DNA of 64,000 bases. Source: Pseudoruegeria sp039972875. GTDB lineage: Bacteria; Pseudomonadota; Alphaproteobacteria; Rhodobacterales; Rhodobacteraceae. The position numbers and the translations under genes were made by a program. Below are positions 18,810 through 28,848 of this stretch, piece after piece. Position 1 is the stretch's first letter; every line of letters starts with the position of its first letter. The notes under the pieces are model-generated. The model was not told the DNA's origin. It did no database searches and saw only the letters and a list, made by a program, of their open reading frames with translations. Where the stretch lies: NCBI GenBank assembly GCA_039972875.1, contig JBDWMA010000050.1, positions 45,275 through 109,274 on the forward strand, read 5' to 3'.

Positions 18810-18929
18810 GGCCATTTTAAGAAATTGTATTTCCGCGTTAAAACAGGGTAATTCATTCATCAAGACTGGCTTTACCTGCTTCGGGATTCTGATTTTGGCC
18901 GGAGATATATATTTTGGAAGGAACTCGAG

Positions 18930-21900
18930 ATGCTTGCTTTTCGTACCAATGGGGAAGCTTCGGTATTTTACACAGCGAATTTCGCCAATGTAGCCTATGC
19001 GAATATTTCATTTTTTGATCAATCCGGGCGCGATATTCCGTTTCATCTCTCTCTGCGGTACGGGGCAAATTTGGCGGTGGTTAATCATCGTAAGGGCCAA
19101 AACTGGGGCAAAGAACTGTCGCGCGACATATCCGTCGATAGCAACGACAACCTGGTTGAAATTCGCTTTGCTGATACAGAGATTCGAGTGTTCCTAAACG
19201 ACGTTGAGATTTTCAACTTTAACGGTGATTTTTCCGGAATTGACCAGATTACTGCGCTGGATTCAAATGGGGGAATTCAACCGCAAAGCTTCCGGTTTGA
19301 AGGGGAGGCGCAAGGGCTTTTGACGGGACATGGAAAATTGTTTCTATGGCCTAATTTTTTGCTTGAAGGCTGGGGATTTGTTGCCGAAAGATCGGATCAA
19401 AGCTTTGAATTAGCTGTTGCAGGCATGTCTGAGCCGCCGGTCCTGACCATCATCCCTCGGGCGGATTTGATACAGCGCGAAGGGGCCCCCCATGAAAATG
19501 TAGGCGTACAGACAAGCCTGCCTGGTCGTATCTGGGAGGCTCTTGCAGAAGGGGAGAGTACAATCACCCTTCAATTGTTGTCCCATGGCGCCCCTTGTGG
19601 GGGCACGTTTGAAATCTCTCGTACAGATGCCGTGCAGCAAGTGGAAGAGATTGCGCGTCTTGGGAACCCGAAAGAGCGTGCTTTTGAGGCGCTTTTGGCT
19701 TTGGAACATGTGCGCTTTGGGAAATTGTTGCCGAGCCTGAGCCCGGCCTGTCAGGCATTCATTCTGAATACGGCCCGCCTTTATGGGGTTGAGGCCTTTT
19801 TGAACGATACCGATGCAGAAGAAGGCCCGGTATTGGCTCAGATTCCACGTCCGGCTGCAGATTTGCAGTTGCGTGATCAGGTGATTGATGGGTTTTTAAT
19901 GGCCCGCAAAGCCAACCCGAATGTGCCCGCCATTGATGCGTTCGATCAAATACTTGGCGATCTTTTACCGACCCCGGGACTACGTCAGCAGATCTTTTTG
20001 ACGGTTGCTGATTATTTTTGTGCCGAAGGGACGTTTGACACGCTTTTTGCGTATGCACGCTTAGAAGGGCTCGATGGGTTTCGCGTTGGCAAAGAGGCGT
20101 ATCAGAACTCTCTTGTTTTGCCCTATTTGCTGAAGCAGGGCAAAGAAGTCGCTTTTCTAGAGGCTTTTAAAGCCTTGAGCGAAACTAAAACCGGATGGGT
20201 AAGCTGGGCGGCTGTTTCTTGGACAATCCAGGAAATTGCCTCTGGGCAGCACACGATTAGTGAAGGCGGTTCAGAAGAGGCGGTACATCTGTTTTTAACC
20301 GGTGTCAGGAATCGGGCTGAAAACTATTTTGAAGCGGTTCAAAATGCCCATCTGCGAGACGCGACCTTAGCGTTGCTTGCCAAGAGCGCCTATTTGGGGG
20401 CCGGGCTTCAAAAAACAATTGTCAATTTTGCGATTTGTTATTTCGGCCTGTCCCGCGCTTTTTGGGAGGAGGTTGCCGCGCTTGATTTATCCGCAAAGCT
20501 GTCGGCTCTGAAAAGTGCAGAACATGCGTTTCATATCCTTAGCGCAACACCACGGGCCTCAGACCAAGATCTCAGGAATGCGTTGCGGGTGTTTGACCGC
20601 TATGAGGCCATTGAAGCCCGGCGGGTCCGGCGCGAATTGCTTGGCCCATCGGGTGTGGGAATGGACCCCACCAAAGAGCGTTCCGAACGTCTGTTTCGTG
20701 AGCTGCGCGACCCTGAAGAAGCGGCCCTGCGGACCTTGGCCTTCCCAGAGCAAGAAGACCCAGAACTTGCGCCAATCGCACGTGAGGTAATGACATCGCT
20801 TTGGAGTGGTATCAACATGGCGCGTGCGCCCTTTGCGGCGTTGCAAAAGTCCACAAGCGAGTATGTGTTCGCCGCCCTAGAAAGTTTGCGCAGTGGCAAA
20901 CCCTTGTCGCAAACCAGGTTAAACGAAGATCTGCTTCCTGCCCTGAGCCGCTTGTCCAGTCAGCGCAGTGGCTTCATTGGTCTGTCTTTTGGGGTGTCTT
21001 TGCTCACCGGGTCAATCAGCGCCGGAGATGACGAAACCTCTGTGCTGATGATCCGCCATTTGGGTAAAATGGTGGCTGGATTAAAGGATGACGAACGAGG
21101 GGTCTTGCACAATGCACAGGCCGTAAAAGTTGCCTTGATGCGGCTTGTCCGCGATCACGGGGCCGATACACGCCTGCCGCGGGCTTGTCTTGCGCTGTTT
21201 CCACAGATTGCCACAGAAGGCGATCTGCGGGGGAGCGAAGGGCTTGAAGGTCTGACCGAGGCGTCACCGTTGTTTGATACGATTGTAACCGTCTTTTCCT
21301 GCAAACCCTATTTGGACACACGTGTGTCTGCCCTACGTGAAACATGGCTTGCGACCTTACAAGCTTTGGGTATTCCTTATGTGGTTGTTGTTGGCGATGG
21401 CAAAGGGCAGCTGGAGGGCGATGTCGTTCATCTTGATGCGCCGGATGATTACGAAGGTTTGCCTCTAAAGACTTTGAAAACAGTGGAATGGGTCTATGAG
21501 AACACACCCTACTCTTATCTGCTGAAGGTCGATGATGATTGTTTCCTGAATGCTCCAGAGTTTTTCCACAGTCAGAGCTACCGGAAATTTCATTATTATG
21601 GCCGCCGGATCAATCGTCAGATCGGAGACATGGACCGTTTATGGCATCATGAGAAATCCAGATCGGCGCGCGGGCAACTTGAGTTGGATAAATCTCCGGA
21701 ACCTTCCGTTTATGCTGATGGGGGCACGGCCTATACCCTGAGCCGCCAAGCGATGGTGGCCTTGCTGGAAAAGCGGAACACCTTTGATGGTCAACGTTTG
21801 GTGCAGAACTCCTTTATGGAGGATAAGCTGATCGGAGATTTGCTGCAGCGTGCAGGAATTACGGTTGCAGATGAGGATTACCATATCGCTGTTATGCGGC

Positions 21901-23006
21901 GTAGCTATGGCAAAGCCATCCCCGTAAGCATTTGGGCCAATGGGTTTTACCCCAGCAGCGCGTCAGAGATCAAATTGATTCATTTAGACACAGAGCATCG
22001 CCAGAAGGATGTCTTGGACAATCTGGACCGTCCGCGGCTATTCCCGCGCAAGGTTTGGCCCAGCTACCAACGGGCAGCCCTGGGGTATAACAGTAATGCC
22101 GTGGAGTTGGTCAGCAGCGAAACGAAGTTGCGAACTTTGAACGACGCCCCTCTGGCGGTTGTGGCCTGTATGCGCAATGAAATGTTTATGCTGCCGCATT
22201 TCTTAAAGCATCACCGTGCCCTTGGGATTGAAAGCTTTCTGGTCGTGGATAATTTTTCTGATGACGGCACGTTGGAGTATTTGGAAAGCCAGCCTGATGT
22301 TGTCGCCTTTTCTGCCGATACGGATTACGGAGAGTCCGCCTATGGCGTGGCCTGGCAGCAGGCTTTGATGTCAAACTTTCGCGTGGGGCGCTGGTCTCTC
22401 GTGGCCGATGCCGACGAGATGCTGGTCTACCCGGACTGGCAGAAGACATCTATAAACACTCTTTTGGCGCAGCCGGATATGATCGAGGCGGAAGCGGTTC
22501 GGATCTTTATGCTCGACATGTATCCGGAAGGCTCTTTGGGGGCGGCAACATTTGAAACTGGAGACCTGTTTGCGGAAGCAGGCTTTGTGGATCGAGATCC
22601 CTTCCTGACAATCACACCCACAAAGGGTCCTTTTGCAGAGTCTGAGACATGGACAAGCGCCCTGCGTCATCGGTTGATCCCCGGATCACGCCATGAGCTG
22701 TTTGTGGCTCAAAAAATTGCGCTGTTAAAATACCAACCCTGGATGCGGTTGGCGGCGGGCATGCACTATGTTTCCGAGGCGCGGTTGGCCAAACAGGACC
22801 TTCTGTTTGCACATTTCAAATACAACGCCGAATTCCGCAAAAAGGCGCAGCTTGAGGTGCAACGTAAACAGCATTTCAACAATGCAGAGGAATACCGCAA
22901 ATACCTTGCGGTGCTGTCGGAAGGACGGGACCAGATTTACAGCCCCGAGCTGTCCGTGCCTTGGGCAGAATCCCCGTTTGTCAAAAAGGTGATGGGGCAG
23001 GACTGA
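18930..23006 (+). CDS. Galectin-like domain fused to GT31-like and GT2-like glycosyltransferase domains
   Basis: The 1358-aa protein starts at ATG 18930 behind GGAAGGAA. Residues 1-130 resemble galectin: H39xxxR43 (FHLSLR), VVN52 and W59GKE62 match the carbohydrate-contact pattern HxNxR, VxN, WGxE, with Ser in place of the first Asn. Residues 230-770 are mostly helical and unrecognised. Residues 780-1010 have GT31 (Galactosyl_T) features: ALRETWLATLQ, LLKVDDDCFLN (DxD), YADGGTAYTLSRQA and FMEDKLIGDLL. Residues 1075-1350 look like a GT2/GT92-type domain (VACMRNEMFMLPHFLKHH, DNFSDDGT, ADADEM). It probably adds galactose-like sugars to the exported glycan. No signal peptide is seen. Confidence 0.78.
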   Translation: MLAFRTNGEASVFYTANFANVAYANISFFDQSGRDIPFHLSLRYGANLAVVNHRKGQNWGKELSRDISVDSNDNLVEIRFADTEIRVFLNDVEIFNFNGDFSGIDQITALDSNGGIQPQSFRFEGEAQGLLTGHGKLFLWPNFLLEGWGFVAERSDQSFELAVAGMSEPPVLTIIPRADLIQREGAPHENVGVQTSLPGRIWEALAEGESTITLQLLSHGAPCGGTFEISRTDAVQQVEEIARLGNPKERAFEALLALEHVRFGKLLPSLSPACQAFILNTARLYGVEAFLNDTDAEEGPVLAQIPRPAADLQLRDQVIDGFLMARKANPNVPAIDAFDQILGDLLPTPGLRQQIFLTVADYFCAEGTFDTLFAYARLEGLDGFRVGKEAYQNSLVLPYLLKQGKEVAFLEAFKALSETKTGWVSWAAVSWTIQEIASGQHTISEGGSEEAVHLFLTGVRNRAENYFEAVQNAHLRDATLALLAKSAYLGAGLQKTIVNFAICYFGLSRAFWEEVAALDLSAKLSALKSAEHAFHILSATPRASDQDLRNALRVFDRYEAIEARRVRRELLGPSGVGMDPTKERSERLFRELRDPEEAALRTLAFPEQEDPELAPIAREVMTSLWSGINMARAPFAALQKSTSEYVFAALESLRSGKPLSQTRLNEDLLPALSRLSSQRSGFIGLSFGVSLLTGSISAGDDETSVLMIRHLGKMVAGLKDDERGVLHNAQAVKVALMRLVRDHGADTRLPRACLALFPQIATEGDLRGSEGLEGLTEASPLFDTIVTVFSCKPYLDTRVSALRETWLATLQALGIPYVVVVGDGKGQLEGDVVHLDAPDDYEGLPLKTLKTVEWVYENTPYSYLLKVDDDCFLNAPEFFHSQSYRKFHYYGRRINRQIGDMDRLWHHEKSRSARGQLELDKSPEPSVYADGGTAYTLSRQAMVALLEKRNTFDGQRLVQNSFMEDKLIGDLLQRAGITVADEDYHIAVMRRSYGKAIPVSIWANGFYPSSASEIKLIHLDTEHRQKDVLDNLDRPRLFPRKVWPSYQRAALGYNSNAVELVSSETKLRTLNDAPLAVVACMRNEMFMLPHFLKHHRALGIESFLVVDNFSDDGTLEYLESQPDVVAFSADTDYGESAYGVAWQQALMSNFRVGRWSLVADADEMLVYPDWQKTSINTLLAQPDMIEAEAVRIFMLDMYPEGSLGAATFETGDLFAEAGFVDRDPFLTITPTKGPFAESETWTSALRHRLIPGSRHELFVAQKIALLKYQPWMRLAAGMHYVSEARLAKQDLLFAHFKYNAEFRKKAQLEVQRKQHFNNAEEYRKYLAVLSEGRDQIYSPELSVPWAESPFVKKVMGQD

Positions 23007-23042
23007 TCAGCGATCAGTCTCCGCTGTTCTTTAATATCAGAG

Positions 23043-23066
23043 GGCCCAACTTAAACTGGTTGGGCC
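23043..23066. terminator. Hairpin between convergent glycosyltransferase genes
   Basis: GGCCCAAC (23043-23050) and GTTGGGCC (23059-23066) form a perfect 8-bp GC-rich stem with an 8-base loop. It lies in the 140-bp gap between two convergent genes, where a bidirectional terminator is expected. T-runs are absent. Confidence 0.5.
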
Positions 23067-23146
23067 ACCTCTCTGGTGCAGAGATTGCGGCACGACAGCA
23101 ATCCGTAACGATTACACTTCGTAAGCGTATAACACCTTACACCATG

Positions 23147-24712
23147 TCAAGCGGCACCGGCTGAAAGTATGGCGGTCGTATCCTCACGGTCTTGGGAGGG
23201 GGCTTCTGCTCTGTAGTGCATCAACAGATCATCCATATGCTCTGACATTGAAACGGGTCGGGCGGCCGTTTTCCAATAGGCTGCACTGTCAATCTCTCCA
23301 TTAAGCAGCGTGACAAGGCAGCTCCTAAACCCGGATTTGCTTCCAGCGGCAAAGGTCATCGCAGGGGCGTTGGCCAATTCCTGCGCCCCACCCATATTCG
23401 AAGTGATGATTGGGATGTGGCGCGCATGCATTTCAATGGCGACTTGGGGCAGATTGTCTTCCCAGAGGACAGGCACAACTCCAACGTCGACGGTTTCGAG
23501 GATATCGTCGAGATCATCATGGGAATAACCATCCGCATAAAGTACAGACCCCAGTTGGTCATCCAGCAGTTCCAGTCGTTCCATTGCTTCGCCATCTGAA
23601 TTGCGCGCTGCCACCACAAGATGGATCCGGGCGGCAGTTTCTTCGGGCAGGGCCTCAAGGGCATCCAGCAAAAAGTAAAAGCCTTTGTCACGCCGCATAT
23701 AGCCAAGATACCCAAGGGTGATGGTGCCATCGGGTTTTAAAAAATGCTCTTTCGGGCTGGTGTCATCAAACCGTTCAGCCTGACGGGTGCCAATGTAGCT
23801 GGTATGCACAATCGCGGGATCAATACCGTATTGCTTTGCGATTTCACCGACCCGGTCTGAAACGCATAAGACCGCGTCACAATGGGTATTAATCATCTGT
23901 ACAAAGGTTTCCCGGCGCTCTCGGAATGTTGGGTGCAATGGCTTCAATTGCCGCAAGGGGCTTCCCTCGATTGGGAGGGACCGGGTCTCTAGAGCCGCGG
24001 GTTGCGTTGCTTGCTTTTGTGGCCGTAGCTTGCGGTAGGCACGTAAGCCATGCCGCGCAAGGCGCATGGCCGGGATAAAGGCACGGTCAAAAATGCGCGT
24101 TCCGGGCCGGATGTTGTTTTTCTTAAAGCTGAACGCGACCCCATTGGCGAGACGGATGACTCGCTCATCATGTTGGCTGGGCAGACAATGCACACATTTC
24201 CGGCCATTCTTAAAATTAGAACAGGCCTTCTTTTCATTATGCCACAGATTCACTTGCGGGCAGAACGGGTAATAATTGTGCAGCGAGAGGATAACGCGCA
24301 TCTCTGGAAAGCGTTCTTTCAAAGCAAGAACCGTTGCTGGCACCCCTTCCAGATTATTGAGATGTAGTACATCGAAGGGGCCGTTTTTTTCGACAAAATC
24401 AGCGATGACTTCGACTGTTTCCGGGTGGTCAAACTGTGCAGGGTTCCCAAAGGAATGGTGCGAGGGCGCCAACACGCCAGAGTTCACCACCTCAAAACGT
24501 TTGTCTTTGTTTTCTGCACCACCATGTTTGATATGGTCCCATCGAGGGGCGGCATTTCCAATATCATAGGAAATACCGGCAGACAAAAACCAAGCATCCA
24601 CATCAGACGTATCCTGCAACGCGTTAATCACATTGCGCTGGTAAACGGTTACACCACCGCCTCGCTTTTCGTCGTCCAGATAATCGACCCAATTGTAAAA
24701 AAGTATTTTCAT
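23147..24712 (-). CDS. GT4-family glycosyltransferase
   Basis: The 521-aa GT-B fold protein begins ILFYNWVDYLDDEKRGGGVTV, the glycine-rich acceptor loop of GT4 enzymes. The donor-side half has LGYLGYMRRDKGFYFLLDAL and PVLWEDNLPQVAIEMHARHIPIITS with the EMHA-type catalytic segment. A cysteine cluster at about residues 160-180 (FCPQ, ACSNF, KCVHCLP) is typical of a subset of GT4 proteins and may bind metal. It is the last gene of a leftward set (permease, sulfotransferase, GT4) and overlaps the sulfotransferase stop by four bases. Confidence 0.88.
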   Translation of the reverse strand: MKILFYNWVDYLDDEKRGGGVTVYQRNVINALQDTSDVDAWFLSAGISYDIGNAAPRWDHIKHGGAENKDKRFEVVNSGVLAPSHHSFGNPAQFDHPETVEVIADFVEKNGPFDVLHLNNLEGVPATVLALKERFPEMRVILSLHNYYPFCPQVNLWHNEKKACSNFKNGRKCVHCLPSQHDERVIRLANGVAFSFKKNNIRPGTRIFDRAFIPAMRLARHGLRAYRKLRPQKQATQPAALETRSLPIEGSPLRQLKPLHPTFRERRETFVQMINTHCDAVLCVSDRVGEIAKQYGIDPAIVHTSYIGTRQAERFDDTSPKEHFLKPDGTITLGYLGYMRRDKGFYFLLDALEALPEETAARIHLVVAARNSDGEAMERLELLDDQLGSVLYADGYSHDDLDDILETVDVGVVPVLWEDNLPQVAIEMHARHIPIITSNMGGAQELANAPAMTFAAGSKSGFRSCLVTLLNGEIDSAAYWKTAARPVSMSEHMDDLLMHYRAEAPSQDREDTTAILSAGAA

Positions 24713-25791
24713 TCCTTGGGCTCCGAAATGCCTAGTTTGGCTTCTATATTTGCAATGCGCTGCGTAAGTGCAGCGGCCTTTAGATGTTTTTGCCGTCTTT
24801 TAACGATCAACAATTCTGACAAAACAAATCCTATCAACCCGACAGTATCCTGTCCTCTTTCCGGAAGGGGTTCGGGGATATTCTGAACAAACTCATGCGG
24901 TTCGAACCCGACGTTTGGCAAAGTTTTCAAGATATTTAAGCCTTCTTCGCAGCGATCTTGAATATCCTGAAAAGGCGTCAGATCCGAAGTAATAAAGCTG
25001 TCCTGAAGGGCAAGATATTTCATAGCTTCGGCGCTGATATAGTCAACAAGGCTTTGGGAATACCCTGCGTTCCGCAGCAGTCGGGCGATTTCGACGACGC
25101 GGGCATCCATGCGTGGGTTTGGATCGTTTTTACCCAGTTCGGCATCCCGCGGCGCCTTCAACCCTACGATAGATAAGAAATCTTCGTATATATATGTCGG
25201 GGAGACATTGCGGTGCTCATATTTACGAACAATCACATTTTCGGCCCCAAAGAGGTCGACCCAAGGCTTCAGGGCAAGGGCGTAATCATAGTGAATGGGC
25301 TCAATACTGCCGCAGACAGCGCGATTGAAATCGGGAACGAACTGACCCATTTTGACCAACTGATTATACCAGGAGTCAAGATGAGCTTGTGGTTCTCGAA
25401 GGTAGGATATGATTTTTATATCAAAATCAAGGTTTTGATTTTTAATGATCTCTTTAAGCGTCTGGACGGAGGCCGGAAAATTTCCGAGGCGCATAAATTC
25501 TTCTGAGCTGACTAAAACTTTGGAGCTTTCGCTCTGACGTACGTAGTCAAAAAGTCCCCGCCATTGCTCTGAGGCCGGCACCGGATCGTCGTAATTATGC
25601 ATTAATTCCGTTACACCGGCTTCTTGATACAATGAAAAAGCCAATGAAGAATGCTTAGAATAGTGGAGACAGAACGCTGCGTAGTCGAAATTTTGTTTTA
25701 AAAAATGGTCCCGATGATCGTCAAAAAACACCTGAAGGGCTGTGGTGCCGGTCTTGAAGTGTCCTATATGGATATAAAGAGTTTTCTTCAT
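24709..25791 (-). CDS. Sulfotransferase-like protein
   Basis: This 360-aa protein has the loop YIHIGHFKTGTTALQ near residues 5-19 and the 3' PAPS motif ISYLREPQAHLDSWYNQ near 127-143. The C-terminal 60 residues are helical and charged (VKRRQKHLKAAALTQRIANIE), possibly a coiled coil. It lies 39 bp after the export permease gene and overlaps the following GT4 gene by 4 bp. It is thus translated with export and assembly genes, which supports sulfation of the exported polysaccharide. Confidence 0.8.
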   Translation of the reverse strand: MKKTLYIHIGHFKTGTTALQVFFDDHRDHFLKQNFDYAAFCLHYSKHSSLAFSLYQEAGVTELMHNYDDPVPASEQWRGLFDYVRQSESSKVLVSSEEFMRLGNFPASVQTLKEIIKNQNLDFDIKIISYLREPQAHLDSWYNQLVKMGQFVPDFNRAVCGSIEPIHYDYALALKPWVDLFGAENVIVRKYEHRNVSPTYIYEDFLSIVGLKAPRDAELGKNDPNPRMDARVVEIARLLRNAGYSQSLVDYISAEAMKYLALQDSFITSDLTPFQDIQDRCEEGLNILKTLPNVGFEPHEFVQNIPEPLPERGQDTVGLIGFVLSELLIVKRRQKHLKAAALTQRIANIEAKLGISEPKE

Positions 25792-25830
25792 TTTTTATTC
25801 AACTCGCAAAACGGTAGCTATGAATCGCTA

Positions 25831-26628
25831 TTATTTTTGAAGCAACCTTTTATAGTTACGACGTAGAAGGAGCAAACCCAGTATGAGGGAAACTCCAGCA
25901 ATCGATACGACATAGGGTAGTGATACATAGGTCGCATCATAGGTCGCGTAAAACCCTGATCGTGTTAGGCCGACAACATGCAAGAGCGGATTGTACCAAA
26001 GGATGTCCTGTGCAAAACGCGGCATGTCATCATAGAGGAAGAAAATGCCAGATATGAGGAACATTGGTCGGTTGATAATACTCCATATTGTTGCCCAAAT
26101 TGGAAACTCCATGGTGAGATAGCAATTTAGACATCCTATCCCCACTCCTAGAAAAGAGGCCAGCAACAAACCGAGCCCTACGCTGGGTAAGTCCAGAACC
26201 GCCCGAGCATCTGTCAACGTCAAGATGCCAGTAACTATGATATAGAAGACCAGAACCTGTGTGAGTGTATTGAGCAGATATCGCGCCAGAATGGTGTCAA
26301 TAAAGGAGACTCGGGGGTAGGCCAGCAAAGGGCGGGAAAACTTAATGGCGGAACCACATTTTCCGGCCACATCAGTATAAAGCGTAAAGGGAAGGTATCC
26401 CGTTGCGTAGAACAGCGGAAAGCTATTCCCCAAGGGTGGCGTACGCATTACAACACCAAAGACGAGAGAGAGAAGGGCGATCGCCGCAACCGGTTCTACA
26501 ATGGCCCAAATGTAACCACCGGGGGATCGCCCATAAGTTGTCGCCATTTCGCGCAGGATCAGCGCCAGAACTGATCTAGATGTGCGACTGACCTCTGATT
26601 TTTTTTGTTGTATGAGTGAATTTTGCAT
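25831..26628 (-). CDS. Polysaccharide ABC-2 transporter permease (KpsM-like)
   Basis: Starting at ATG 26628 the protein has 265 aa and about six membrane spans, with the family pattern LILREMATTYGRSPGGYIWAI at the N-terminus and RPMFLISGIFFLYDDMP in the middle. It should form the inner-membrane channel that exports a capsular or O-type polysaccharide with the KpsT ATPase at 28024. A longer frame to 26895 adds non-membrane residues and overlaps the divergent KpsE gene, so it was not used. The ribosome site is weak. Confidence 0.9.
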   Translation of the reverse strand: MQNSLIQQKKSEVSRTSRSVLALILREMATTYGRSPGGYIWAIVEPVAAIALLSLVFGVVMRTPPLGNSFPLFYATGYLPFTLYTDVAGKCGSAIKFSRPLLAYPRVSFIDTILARYLLNTLTQVLVFYIIVTGILTLTDARAVLDLPSVGLGLLLASFLGVGIGCLNCYLTMEFPIWATIWSIINRPMFLISGIFFLYDDMPRFAQDILWYNPLLHVVGLTRSGFYATYDATYVSLPYVVSIAGVSLILGLLLLRRNYKRLLQK

Positions 26629-26722
26629 ATGAGAGATGTGGAGACAATGACTGGCTTCTTCTACGGTGGTGAGATAGGAAGATGCAAAGAGAAACTGAAC
26701 CTTTTTCAGTCGAGGCGTAGAA

Positions 26723-28021
26723 TTGACACTCCCCCCAGTACAGCGGGACGATTTAGACGAGACCGCTACAGAGACCCCAAGCATAGAAAAAAACACCCCT
26801 GAATCGTCCGGAAATACCAAGAGGCGGCGGGGAAATATGCGGAAAAATAGAAAAAACAAGCGTAATCCCAAGACTGCGCCGACAGAGATTATCATTCGCC
26901 CCCCCGCAGAATCCGCACGGGCGAAAAAACGGCATTGGGGACTTTTGTTCTCATTCTTACTGTTTGTCGTTGTGCCAAGCTGTATCGCGGGGTTGTACCT
27001 CTGGACGCGGGCAGCGGATCAATACACATCCAAAGTTGCCTTCTCGGTTCGGACAGAAGAAGCTGGTTCTGCATTTGAATTGTTTGGCGGCATCTCTCAG
27101 CTGTCCTCGGGAAGCTCGAGTGACACGGATATTCTCTATGAATTTATTCAGAGCCAAGATTTGGTTGGGAAGATTGATGACCGGCTAGACCTTAAGACCC
27201 TGTATTCAAAGCCCCGCGAGATAGATCCGGTTTTAACCTTTGATCCTGAGGGAACTGTCGAAGATTTGGTTAAATACTGGGAGCGCATGGTCAAAATCTC
27301 TTATGACTCTGGAACGGGTTTGATCGATTTGCGGATCCATGCGTTTGACCCACAGGATGCGCAGCAAATCGCCGCCGCTATTTTTGACGAGAGTACGGCG
27401 ATGATCAACCGGCTCTCTGCCATTGCGCGCGCGGATGCCACGGGCTACGCACGGGAAGAATTGGACAAGGCTGTTGAACGTCTGACAGAAACACGGCTGG
27501 CCGTCACGTTGTTCCGTAATACCACACAAATTGTCGACCCAAATGCGGACCTTCAGCTTCAAATGGGCCTGCTCAATACATTACAGCAGCAACTGGCTGA
27601 ATCCTTGATTGATCTAGACCTTCTGATAGGGACCACCCGCGAAGGGGATCCACGGCTCCAGCAATCAGAGCGCAAGATCAAGGTCATCGAAGAGCGCATT
27701 AGCGAAGAGCGCAAAAAATTCGGCGTTGGCGATCTTGGAGACGACAGCACTTACGCATCCCTTGTTGGGGAATATGAACGTCTGACTGTTGAGCGGGAGT
27801 TCGCCGAAGCCGCCTATACCTCAGCTTTATCCGCGTTTGATGCATCACAAGCCGAAGCGCAACGGCAAAGCCGCTATCTTGCCGCCTATGTGGAGCCAAC
27901 CTTGGCGGAGCGTGCTGAATACCCTCAGCGGGGCATTTTGCTAGGCATTATTTTTGCGTTCTTGTTTATGTTCTGGTCAATCCTCGCACTTGTCTATTAC
28001 AGCCTGAAAGATCACAGCTAA
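26723..28021 (+). CDS. Capsule export inner-membrane protein (KpsE/PCP-3 family)
   Basis: The 432-aa protein has a basic, polar N-terminus, a membrane span near residues 73-93 (LLFSFLLFVVVPSCIAGLYL), a periplasmic region with DQYTSKVAFSVRTEEA and long helical coiled-coil parts, and a second span near 405-427. This layout is that of KpsE proteins, which link the ABC exporter to the outer-membrane OPX channel. The TTG start at 26723 has GAGG upstream; the ATG at 26837 is a plausible alternative. It is followed 2 bp later by kpsT. Confidence 0.9.
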   Translation: MTLPPVQRDDLDETATETPSIEKNTPESSGNTKRRRGNMRKNRKNKRNPKTAPTEIIIRPPAESARAKKRHWGLLFSFLLFVVVPSCIAGLYLWTRAADQYTSKVAFSVRTEEAGSAFELFGGISQLSSGSSSDTDILYEFIQSQDLVGKIDDRLDLKTLYSKPREIDPVLTFDPEGTVEDLVKYWERMVKISYDSGTGLIDLRIHAFDPQDAQQIAAAIFDESTAMINRLSAIARADATGYAREELDKAVERLTETRLAVTLFRNTTQIVDPNADLQLQMGLLNTLQQQLAESLIDLDLLIGTTREGDPRLQQSERKIKVIEERISEERKKFGVGDLGDDSTYASLVGEYERLTVEREFAEAAYTSALSAFDASQAEAQRQSRYLAAYVEPTLAERAEYPQRGILLGIIFAFLFMFWSILALVYYSLKDHS

Positions 28022-28023
28022 GC

Positions 28024-28704
28024 ATGATCCGGCTTGAAAACCTTTGTAAAACGTTCTGGACTCGTGGCCGCCGCAAGGTTGTCGCAGATAATATCAATTT
28101 GATACTCCCGACGGGGGCTTCTGTTGGGTTGCTTGGGCGGAACGGAGCCGGCAAATCAACTTTACTTGAAATTGTCGCGGGCACAGCTTCCGCAGACTCT
28201 GGGCGGGTTATAACGGATGGGAATATTTCGTGGCCCGTCGGATTCTCAGGGTCTTTTCACCGGGATATGACCGGGGCCCAGAATGTGCGGTTTATTGCCC
28301 GTGTTTACGGTGTGGACACAGAGGAACTGGTTGCGTTTGCAGAGGATTTTGCCGAACTCGGGCAACACTTCCACATGCCAATCCGAAGTTATTCGTCAGG
28401 AATGAAGTCGCGTTTGGCCTTTGGTTTGTCGATGGGTATAAAATTTGACACTTACCTTGTGGATGAAACCATGAGTGTTGGGGATGCGCGTTTCAAGATG
28501 AAGGCACGGGCTGTTTTTAATCATCGGATGGCAAGCAGCGGTGCACTGGTGGTGACCCACTCCATGGCCCAGCTTAAGGAATACTGTGAAGCAGGAGCAG
28601 TCCTCGAAGGTGGTCATCTCTATTATTACGACAAACTGGACGACGCCATTGAGCACCACAAATATAATATGGGTGCCGAAAATGAGAGCGACGATGACGA
28701 CTAA
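28024..28704 (+). CDS. Polysaccharide export ABC transporter ATPase (KpsT-like)
   Basis: The 226-aa ATPase has Walker A GRNGAGKST, the KpsT-type Q-loop region SWPVGFSGSFHRDMTG, the signature SYSSGMKSRLAFGLSM and Walker B YLVDETMSVGD, with the H-loop in VVTHSM. It energises export of the polysaccharide through the permease at 25831. The C-terminus is strongly acidic (ESDDDD). It is tightly coupled to the KpsE-like gene upstream and ends before a terminator hairpin. Confidence 0.94.
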   Translation: MIRLENLCKTFWTRGRRKVVADNINLILPTGASVGLLGRNGAGKSTLLEIVAGTASADSGRVITDGNISWPVGFSGSFHRDMTGAQNVRFIARVYGVDTEELVAFAEDFAELGQHFHMPIRSYSSGMKSRLAFGLSMGIKFDTYLVDETMSVGDARFKMKARAVFNHRMASSGALVVTHSMAQLKEYCEAGAVLEGGHLYYYDKLDDAIEHHKYNMGAENESDDDD

Positions 28705-28796
28705 ACGGCCTCGCTTGCTGTATTGAGGTGTCGGCGGCTCGCTACGTGATAGACCACCCCAACAGGTAACATCCCCTGAAAATAGACGATTACAAA

Positions 28797-28826
28797 ACAA
28801 ATGCCGGCAATCACGCCAGCATTTGT
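28797..28826 (-). terminator. Hairpin terminator between kpsT and the OPX gene
   Basis: Arms 28797-28808 and 28815-28826 (ACAAATGCCGGC against GCCAGCATTTGT, one mismatch) have a six-base loop. On the minus strand a T-rich tract follows, so it mainly ends the OPX transcript. Confidence 0.7.
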
Positions 28827-28848
28827 AAAACAACATTCTTTGATCTGT

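Noticed and set aside
26629..26895. N-terminal extension of the KpsM-like permease
   Set aside because: It overlaps the divergent KpsE gene in antisense and lacks the permease pattern. The family-like start is at 26628.
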